Shown here piece after piece: positions 55,517 to 64,000 of a DNA stretch of 64,000 nt. A program made the position numbers and the translations under genes. The stretch's first letter is position 1; each line of letters opens with the position of its first letter. The notes under the pieces were generated by a model. It was given only the letters and a program-made list of their open reading frames with translations, did no database searches and was not told the DNA's origin. This DNA comes from Brachionus rotundiformis (taxonomy: Eukaryota > Rotifera > Eurotatoria > Ploima > Brachionidae). Location: contig JAESIW010000071.1 of NCBI GenBank assembly GCA_016802295.1, positions 248,001-312,000 on the forward strand, in the 5' to 3' direction.

Positions 55517-58500
55517 TTTTTAATATTCATATAATCTAGTTAGAAATTAAAATTTCTTTATAGTCAATGTAAATAAGGAGGAAAATAGTTTAATTGTGTA
55601 ATGAAGAAAAAGAAAGGCGACAAAAAAGTGTTTATTTATGAATAAAATGTCATGCCGGTGTATTTAAAGCGGCTCTTTTTTTCCCCTAAATCTATTAAAT
55701 AAACTTTGTAGAACAGGTAATAAAGTAGATTGTTTTTAAATGAGATCTTTTTTTAAATTAATTTGTTTTCGTAACATGACAACAGCTCTCAGTGGTCCAA
55801 TTAAAGTGATAGCTTTTCAAAGTGCTGACTTACAAACACATAATTCGATTTTAGAACGGTGTGTTTTTTTCTTTGTTAGATATTTCACCTTTATTTTACA
55901 ATTTGATTGATTATATTTGTAATTAACGCCGTTTTGACAATAAATATTTATGTTGAATGTATCAATTTTTAACCTGGCTAAGAATTAATGTACGTAATTT
56001 GACAACATTAGATACCTAATAAATTAATTGTATTCTGACAATATGTTTTTGTTTTAATTTGATAATTTAAAATATCAGACAAATTTAATGTCGGTTTCAA
56101 ATTTAAAATGTTTTAATTTGGCGGTTTTTTTAAATTTTTTGTTTATGAAACGCCCAAAAAAACATACAATTAGAAAATAGATACTAAATTCGAATAAAAT
56201 GAATAAATAAATAATTTGTGACTTTTCTTAAATCTAGAATCTTTAATTAAATCTGTCCATTAGATTGGCCTTTGAAGAATAAAGTAGCATTTTGCTCACT
56301 TAAGCCTATTATTAAATCGGATTAAATTTTAAACTCAATTGAATGTTTTCTCGAGCATAACTATCATTTTTAAAAATCATAATAAAGAAGACCGAATATA
56401 TGTGAAAATAAAAAAGATACAAAGAGAACACAAAAAATTAGCTTATTGTCCAAACTCGCTTATCTAAGGTAAAAATTAATAGATAAAAGACAACATCATG
56501 ACTTTAATCTGGATTAATCAAATTGCTTTTATAAAATCTATTTTATTTTTTTCAAATAACATTTCTATTTGGCTTTTCGACTTGAATACCTATGCAAATG
56601 CCTACGTACACAAGGATTAAAGTTGACGTGGATTAATGGCCCAAATTTAGTCTCTATTTCTAGTAGTTTTTTTTTAAATAGTAATTAAATAGTTACACAA
56701 TCGAATCTTGACAAATTAGCAACTGGTATTTTTAAATATTCTTTAAGTGATTCTGAAAACAAAGAAAAAGTGTTAATTTCAATTTGGTATAATTTGTAAA
56801 TAACACGACTAAGGGCCGAGTTTTCTTAATGTCCTTAATCTTGATAATCGAACATAACCGATAGCCTAAATATTGATCTTAAAACTGATTAAATATTTGC
56901 TCTGGTTGAATATGGAATTTTGTTTGCTGATTAAACAAAAAATCACCTGAATCAGTGACTTTGTGAGCTGGAGTTAAACAGCAATTGGATGGGAATCTAG
57001 ATGATTAATTTTACTATGAGAATTTTATCTAATTTTAGTCAAGAATAATAAACTTATTTTTATTATCTTTACCTGAGTTGTTTTTGCCAAGTCCCGTGGG
57101 TATACAATTTCTTGCAATAATAAACATATTATTCAGGTATTTTGCTTGTAAATGAAATTAATCGAGCTTGAGAAAGCCCTAATGACTTGACAACAAATTA
57201 TAATTTGAATAAACATATTTCTTTATACAAGAAAAAAGAATTTTTCCTATCTAATTAATAATCTAATTCATAGTTATAAATTTAAATATGATATTAATCG
57301 TATTTATAAACAGTTTGATATGATGCAATAGAGAAGCTGATAGAATAGCAAAAGTCAAAGAGACAACCTGAAGAGTATAAACAAAATATCGATGAGAAAT
57401 TTTTTTATTATCTATTTTTAAAACATAGCTTTGAGTCAGATAGATCAAGGACTAGGATACAGAGTGTAAAATTACATAATTATTGGTTTTAATTAGAACG
57501 TTTGGCTTTGGGCAACAAGCACGAGAAACCTGGACAGATGGACTTTAGATAGACAAAATATGTAATTATCTTATCTGATTCAAGTAATTAGAAATAACAA
57601 TTTGAGCATGTTTTTGGCCACATTTAAGCAAGAACTTAATGCTTGACTGACTCGCTCTGAGCTATTTATTTCACTTAACTGTTTTAAATGAATTTTAATG
57701 AGACTAATTGCTCTGTTGATCATGTCTGACTGATTATAGAATTACGTGATGTATTCAGAGCTTATTTCGATTTTAAATTAAACTTAAATTAAGTCCCTAC
57801 ACTCATGCTACAATTAATAAAATATATGATTGAATTGAAAACCATTAGATTAGAAAGTCCTATGACAAGTTAACATTTAAAAAACAAAGTCCATTTGTTA
57901 AGTCTTGAATATCTACTTAACATTTGAATCGGCTTGCTATAACATTTTACTATTTCTAATAAATCAATTATAAAAATTATACTAATTTAGACAAAAACAA
58001 AAAAAAACAAGTTATCTTAAATAAATTAATAAATAAACACAATTATAAATTTGTGATGAACGTGATAAAAATTTTAAAATTAAATTTGGAAATATATCTT
58101 TATTTTAGACACGTTTGCCAATGATGCTTGTGACTTGGTGAGACAAACAATTGAGCTAAAATCTAAATTTAAAAATAAACATTTAGATCAATTATTTTGC
58201 ATAACTAGCACTTTATTTTATTTTAAATAAACTTATACTACCTATAAATTTGTTTAAATTAGGACTCGCGAGTCAATACACTTAAAGGAATCAATCACTT
58301 TTAAGTATTGAGTCCATTTGTGGGAAACCTTGGATATAAAAGCTTATGAAAATATACTAAAAATAAACTTTGGCAACCCAAATCCATCCAAGGACATTTT
58401 GCCAATGAATTGGATTTGGCGCTACAATTACAAGCTAAAGACTAAATTAATGGTTTTAATTGGAACATTTGAGTTCAGATAAGCTCAAGAAGCATGGGTT

Positions 58501-59818
58501 ATTTATTTGTTTATCTGTACCAAATTAAAACTCCTTCCTTCAGATTTAAAAAAGAAAATTAAAAAGAAAGTTAAATAAATAATAAAAATAAAAGCTTATA
58601 AATACAGAATAAAATTAAAATAGGCTTATTAAGATAGTAAAGAAGACAATCAAGTTGGGTTTTCGATATATCTTATCGAAACCTTAAATTCTTTCTTCAT
58701 TTTAATAAAACAAAATATGTCATAATCTTAAACATTTTATTTTTTAGTACCTTAGTAAATGAAATTTAACTATTTCAAAATTCTTTAAATCAATAAAATT
58801 AATTAATAGTAACTATCCATTATTTAATTATACAAACAATTTAATGCACACATGAGGGTTTAAACGAAGGCTTTTGTCATTCAAATAAACTCTGGATTTT
58901 CTCCCAAAATTATATTTCCTCAAAAAGAAGTAACCACAAATAGAAAAAACTTGCTTGTTAATCAGTATAAAATAATCTTTTATTTTAATTACTTATTTAC
59001 AAAAATGTGTCTTTTTGAAAAAAAAATTCACGATTCATATATAATGTAAAACATGTACTTTATAGCAGATAAATTTTTTCTTTTATATGAATGACTTATC
59101 TAATAATAGACTTCAATTAGTTGATAACTATGACAAAAAATTAAATTTACTCATTTAATTTATTTATTCTCACCAGTCAAAAGATATAGTTCTCAATAAA
59201 ATTGTTAAATATCTCTTTAAACTACAATTAATGTCATTAAATGTAATTAAAATTTTAATTTTAACTACGACAACATATCTGAAATAAATAGCTAATTAAT
59301 TAAATAATTCAAAGTAGGCTATTTTGACAAATTAAAATAAAATATACAGCATGATCAACAATATAACAAACTGTCAGGGCGATAAAATTATTGCTTAATA
59401 CTCTATAAAAAAATGCAAATTAGATAAAAATGTCAAACTTTATATGTTGACCAAACACAACTAATTTAAAATCACACAATTTGACAATTTTAGGCATATG
59501 TAATTTAATTATGTGTTAAAAAAAAAGTTAAACAAAAATTTAGAAAAAAATTAAATTCAGCATCGGAGCAAAACGGAAGCAATGGTCACATCACATTGAT
59601 CATTGCGTAACCAAGAACCGTTCTGACCGATAACCTATTGAACTCAAGACCAAACGTTCACTTATTTGTTTAATTAATGTCTTGCTGTGCCTCTTAGTTA
59701 TATTGTGTTTGGCCTACTTGAGAATAATTCTTAAGTAAAGTACAGATGTGGCAGCAGCGAATTTGTTTGACTAATAATTAAAAGATTTGGACTGTTTGCA
59801 AAACTGCTTGAAGGCATC
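55517..59818. other. Large gene-poor region
   Basis: About 4.3 kb without a gene I can support. A pair of similar short blocks (about 57481-57535 and 58448-58500, both TGGTTTTAATT(A/G)GAAC then CAAGAA/CACGAGAA) suggests an old duplication about 960 bp apart. Otherwise AT-rich and stop-rich. Confidence 0.45.
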
Positions 59819-60124
59819 TTAACTAACTTTGATATTTAAAGAAGATTCTGATGGACAAATATTGATTAGAGAGTACCGCGAGTATTCGCATTTGTGATTT
59901 ATCTGATTTGTTTGATGTGGGTGACGAAGAAATTTGAGAAATTTACTCGCAATGATAAAATCTCCATTGTCCCAATTTGGCCGTATACTAAAAAAGCCAT
60001 GATTGATTAGATTTGATTTTGTTTTTGTTTTGGTCAAAATCGATAGTTGAGAAATTTGTTCCATTGATAATGTAAGTGTCATTGTGGCCGTTAGCTCGTA
60101 ATTTAAGATCTGGTTCAAGTGCAT
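59819..60124 (-). other. Unsupported ORF in a GC-richer island
   Basis: A 101-codon frame starting MHLNQILNYELT lies in a locally GC-richer patch (about 59560-60150). A second frame on the same strand is open over about 50 codons (LYRNNALEPDLKLRANG). The end could be a donor (ATCAAA|GTTAGT). A tail with NHKCEYSRYSL and SSLNIK is vaguely like an Ig-type strand pattern. No family recognised; it may be an exon of a larger gene or chance. Confidence 0.2.
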
Positions 60125-61415
60125 TGTTTCGATACAACCACGAGCTGGCCTATTTGATAATTTAAGAGCATTTTTTTGAAAATTATTTCCTGCTGATTTT
60201 AAATTAATATTTACTTTGATTATTTAGATTCTTAATTTTCCCCTGAAAATCGCTCAGTGTATCCAATTACCACGGGAAATAAACGCGGAATTCCAATTTA
60301 CACGCCAAACTGAAGAGATTTGAATATTAGTTTTCTTTTTTACTTTATTCTAGCTTTTAACATTAATTTATAAAAAGGTGACCACTATTAGCAAGAAAAT
60401 GTCATATAACTATCTGATGAAAGTATCCTTACTCCTTTTAAGAATCTTGTCACGTACTTGATCCAGTATATAAGAAACTCTTTTATATTATCATTTATGC
60501 TCAAATTATATAGTTAAATAAAGAATTAGTTAAAGCAATCTTTTAATTGTCCCATAATATATTACAAAATAATATTTTTCACTAATTTCTATAATCAGGA
60601 TTAGTCCTTTGGAGGAATAAAAAGCTTCCAAAAAAAGATAAACATTCTTAAAATTTAATTTGTAATCAGTGATTGGCTATTAGCGGATCTAAGGAGTACA
60701 TGCATGCAATGCACCCCAAGACAAATAAAACGTCACCACTATAACAGCAGTCCATAGAAAGAAGATTACGCATACTCCACAAGAAGTGAATAAGGATAAA
60801 AAAATAAGATAAAAATATTGAAATTGAATAAAAAACATCGGAAAAAATATAAATTTTTTTTATTTTTAGAGTTGTTAAAAAAGTGAAATTTATATCAAAA
60901 TAAAAAAATATAAAAACTAGTTATAGTTGTAGTGATCCTAGATTTCATCCTAAGTCCATCTTAAAAAGTTGTTTTTTGAAGTTTATTCTTTCGATTGGGA
61001 GCTAATACAATTCAAATAGCAATTTAAGTTTTAATAAAATTAACTTGAATACTAAACAAAGCTGTTTTTTGATCAAATATCTTAATTTTTGGAATTTATT
61101 TCAAAAACAATCTTTTGTTTTTGAGATTTTATTATTAACTTTTGGTCAAACTTTTTCAAATAAATAATCAAAATCTCTATTCAAATACAGAAAAATTAAA
61201 TTTCTTGATCTTGTTAAATTTTAATTTTTTTTAAAAAGAAATTTGATATTTTTTTTTAGTTCGTAGTAATTTTAATCAAAAATTAAAAAAAAATTGAAAG
61301 ATATCATAATTATAGATGTTTAAGTAAAAGATAAGATAAGATAGTATTCAAATTTTTATTAAAAAAATATATTTATACTTAGGAAAAAACTTATCCAAAG
61401 GTTTTAAATGCCAAA
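60125..61415. other. Intergenic, no gene seen
   Basis: About 1.3 kb downstream of the syntaxin gene. AT-rich; a short less AT-rich patch near 60680-60790 shows no open frame of note. Confidence 0.45.
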
Positions 61416-62467
61416 TTAGACTAAAATAGCGAGTAAGATTACTGAAAAAATTGACAGGGAAATAAATATTGCCACAAAAAATGAGATTTTTTCTTTTAGT
61501 TCTTTTATCTTTTATCAATATAAATAAATTAATATTTAGATTTTAAAGCTAAAAAATACCACTGGATCGTCAGCATCCATGCTAAAATTAACAACTGTAT
61601 TATTCAAATTTTGTTCTGTCTTTAGCTGAATTTTTTCTAATTAAAGTTGAAAATTTTAAAAATATCTTTAAGCAATTTTTTAATATTAATTTAATTTTAA
61701 ATTACCAATTGTTTCATCATTATCTTGGATCATTATGGACATATCTCGAACAACTTTATTCAAATAATCAATGTCAGATTCCATTTGAAAAAACTGACTG
61801 GTATAGTCTCTGACCGGTTTTATCTCTTCAAAATTAGCTGAACTAATTGAGAAATCCTGATTGCTTTGAAACAAAAAATTTGAAACCGATGATGAACCAC
61901 CAGGTTGATCAAGACTGTACTCCTTAATCAAACAATAATTATTACATATTTTATCTTAATTATCTCATACACTACTTTTTCCTTTATCAATGATTCTTGA
62001 ACTAAGTTTTTAAATTTATTAATACAACTGATTAGATCATCTGCAGCTCGTTCTTTTTGAGCTCTTATCTCAGCCTTTTGATTTAATCAAGAATGAACAA
62101 AAAAATTATAAAAATTTTATTTTTGCTGTATATTAATTTTATTTACTGTATTTGGTTGATTTTTTAAATTTTTAAAATTTTCAATTGCATTTGAGACTAT
62201 TATTTTTGCTCTTTTTTGCCATTCCAATCTTAAAACAAAGATAACAACTAATTAAAAAAATTAAATTAGATTACAATTCGTCCCTTAGCTCGCCACAGTC
62301 GTTTACTCCGCCAATTTTGCTGCTTAAAAACTCAATTTGAATAACTTAAAATGACATTTAAAACTTAAAATAATAAAAGAAAACAAGGAATGTTTACCTT
62401 GGTTTTCCAAAAGCTGAATGTTTTCATTGATTTTGAGAATCAAATTCTCATTTGCTGAATCAACCAT
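61416..62467 (-). CDS. Syntaxin-like tail-anchored SNARE (STX7/STX12 type)
   Basis: Seven small exons join in phase to 235 aa: 62398-62467, 62275-62344, 62147-62228, 61976-62074, 61706-61922, 61560-61636, 61416-61508. The N-terminal helical part includes IGGVNDCGELRDELL, like the IGT...LR segment of endosomal syntaxins 7 and 12. EIRAQKERAADDLISC and a Ser-rich linker follow. The SNARE motif starts QFFQMESDIDYLNKVVRDMS and continues IMIQDNDETIEKIQ. A single C-terminal helix (ISFFVAIFISLSIFSVILLA) ends three residues before the stop. Syntaxins of this group drive endosomal membrane fusion. The zero-layer residue, normally Gln, is Asn here (codon 61719-61721), and the second half of the SNARE helix is divergent. 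Recognised late because no exon exceeds 217 bp. Confidence 0.82.
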
Positions 62468-62922
62468 ATTAGACCAGTGCTTAAATCAAACTGCTTGTTG
62501 GTAACTCGTTCAAATGGAACAAAAAATTGATTTTCTATTTAATTAGCATAAATTACTATTTAATTATTTAGATTTAATTTTTTTACCTTCATACCAACAA
62601 CAAAAATAATAAAACTTAAATATATAACTAAAATAATAATTTCAAAATTTTTTATTTGATTTATGTAACTAGGTCTTGTGTGTATTTAGAGTTAATTTTA
62701 GACAAGGTTTAATTTCATTAGTTTGAATAGGAAGTTTAAAGATTAAAAAATTAATCAAAATTATTTTTATTAAATTTTAACAAGCTTAGATCGAAATTTT
62801 AATATATTTTAATTAATTTTTTTTTAATTTAAAGAAAAAAACACACATGAGAGAAAAAAAACATGATCAAAAATATCGAATTGTTATTTTTTGACTAGAA
62901 TAAGTTAAAATTAGTAGAAAAT
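62468..62922. other. Spacer between syntaxin and RANBP3-like genes
   Basis: AT-rich spacer. It should hold the syntaxin promoter and the RANBP3-like 3' UTR. No coding-like frame. Confidence 0.5.
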
Positions 62923-63963
62923 TTAATTATCGACTCTAGTTTTTTTTGACGAGTCCGTAACTTCGGTTTCTTCAGCGCTTCTCTTGCTTGATTGATTTTC
63001 TATATCCTGTTTTTTGGTACTGGACTCTAATTCAGGTTCATCACTTTCAGATTTTCGCTTTCGCTTGGACTCACCAGTTTCGAGATCCACGCGACTTTTG
63101 GAATCATCAACAACTGAGTCATCAGACCCATTTTCTTTTGAGATGCTCTTCGAGTTTTCTTCACTGCACGACTCTTCAAGATTACTTTCTTCCAAGTCGC
63201 CATTTGAGGTCTCCTCTATTGGACTATTTTTTTCCTTAGTGTACAGATCCATAAGTTGGTTTTCCTTTTCTTCGTCCATTATAACAATCTATGTTCTATA
63301 ATTAGTCTTTTTTCTTAAGTTGTACTTATATCTAACTCACCCGATAAGTCGGTTTTGGGTCCAAACTATCTTCTGTAAATGAGTATTCGTCTATTTCGAA
63401 TTGGTTTGTTTTAGAGCTGGATATTTTGATTAAGTCTAAACTCGTGGTTATTAATACTTGTTCAGTAAATTTGTCTACAATGTCCAAAAACACTTGTCTG
63501 GTAATACAGTCCAAATATGAGTACAAATCGATCGAGCAAGATCGATTTGTTTCCTCATTATTCTTGTACAATTTACAATCGCACTTAATAATTTTATTAA
63601 TAAATAAGCAAATAATTAATAATTAAAAAAAAGCAGAAAATTTTTACTTTTAAAATTAAATTTTTAGTCCTATTTGTACCATTAGATTGGGAAGTGGAAA
63701 GTCTAGAAGTAAACTCATCTAGTCTCATTTGAAGAATCTCATATAATTCCTCACAATCGTTTGGATTAGATGTCTAATTAAAAAAAGCTAATAAATTTCC
63801 TAAAAAAAAATTATTCTAAAGTTAACTTTAATTAAAAATATTCTAATTGTTCCATTATCGAATGCATTTAGGCGAATTGATTTTTTGTTTGCTTTATCAA
63901 TGGTCATTTTGTCAAACAACTTACTATTAAGTATAAGCCTGTAGCATTTATCAGTCCACATCA
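62923..63963 (-). CDS. RANBP3: RANBP3-like Ran-binding protein, 3' part (cut by window edge)
   Basis: Exons 63827-63963, 63648-63773, 63341-63583 and 62923-63288 join in phase. The first follows an acceptor near 63964, so more exons lie beyond the window. The end of the Ran-binding domain is clear: RLILNSKLFDKMTIDKA, KSIRLNAFDNGTIRIFLIK and LYEILQMRLDEFTSRL, very close to RANBP3. After it come a Cys-containing segment (KCDCKLYKNNEETNRSC), a short region and an acidic Ser/Glu-rich tail with a basic NLS-like patch (ESKRKRKSESDEPE). RANBP3 is a nuclear RanGTP-binding cofactor of CRM1/XPO1 export (family knowledge). In vertebrates the NLS is nearer the N-terminus, so the C-terminal basic patch is different. 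NUP50 shares the domain type, but this sequence is nearer RANBP3. Confidence 0.85.
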
Positions 63964-64000
63964 CTTAACAACAAATTATATAAAGCCTTAAATTGGTAAA

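Noticed and set aside
57263..57448. 61-codon minus-strand frame
   Set aside because: Background composition in a gene-poor region, no signal or splice support.
62988..63301. Two plus-strand frames opposite the RANBP3-like tail
   Set aside because: They mirror the acidic Ser/Glu codons of the real exon.
1..64000. tRNA, rRNA, CRISPR arrays, bacterial promoters or operons
   Set aside because: I scanned for tRNA B-box-like and rRNA-like segments and regular repeats and saw none; the gene structures are eukaryotic.

Overview
The window is nuclear DNA from a small metazoan. It is very AT-rich, and genes are split by many tiny GT-AG introns (mostly about 43-60 bp). Protein families are typically animal: RIN, DRC10, USP36/42, FCP1/CTDP1, lipid phosphate phosphatases, ETS factors, PGAP2, L2HGDH, CD39-type NTPDases, TBC1D22, a syntaxin and RANBP3. 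A ciliary DRC10 subunit, a chitin-binding secreted protein and tiny introns together suggest a spiralian such as a rotifer (Brachionus-like). This is inference, not a database result. I saw no tRNA, rRNA, CRISPR or bacterial-style operon.

Layout. 0-12.8 kb: a RIN-type Rab5 GEF (+), convergent with DRC10 (-), then a tyrosine/lysine-rich chitin-binding secreted protein (-) and a USP36/42-like deubiquitinase (-) with a 1.5-kb intron. 13-20 kb: a membrane-anchored group III-like phospholipase A2 (+), CTDP1 (-) and two tandem lipid phosphate phosphatases (-). 22-28 kb: two related ETS factors (-), each in a wide gene-free area. 30-42.7 kb: two tandem copies of an unrecognised type I membrane protein (+), two PGAP2-like genes (+) separated by an orphan GPCR (-), then L2HGDH (+). 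43.5-52.3 kb: two tandem NTPDases (-) and TBC1D22 (+). 52.8-60.2 kb: unassigned coding-like fragments, a palindrome-rich AT repeat, a Pro/Ser-rich protein (-) and a large sparse region. 61.4-64 kb: a syntaxin (-) and the 3' part of a RANBP3-like gene (-), cut by the window edge.

Common themes. Local gene duplication is very frequent: five paralogous pairs in 64 kb, most with conserved intron positions. Membrane lipid and vesicle functions recur (RIN, TBC1D22, syntaxin, lipid phosphatases, PLA2, PGAP2), but I see no evidence that they form one pathway. Several + strand genes are separated by only 125-355 bp, and several start codons lie just after a TTTAG-like acceptor, which may mean 5' UTR introns or spliced-leader trans-splicing.

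All exon joins were worked out by hand from splice motifs, reading-phase closure and family homology. Total lengths were checked to be multiples of three. Start codons and 5' UTRs are less certain than internal exons.
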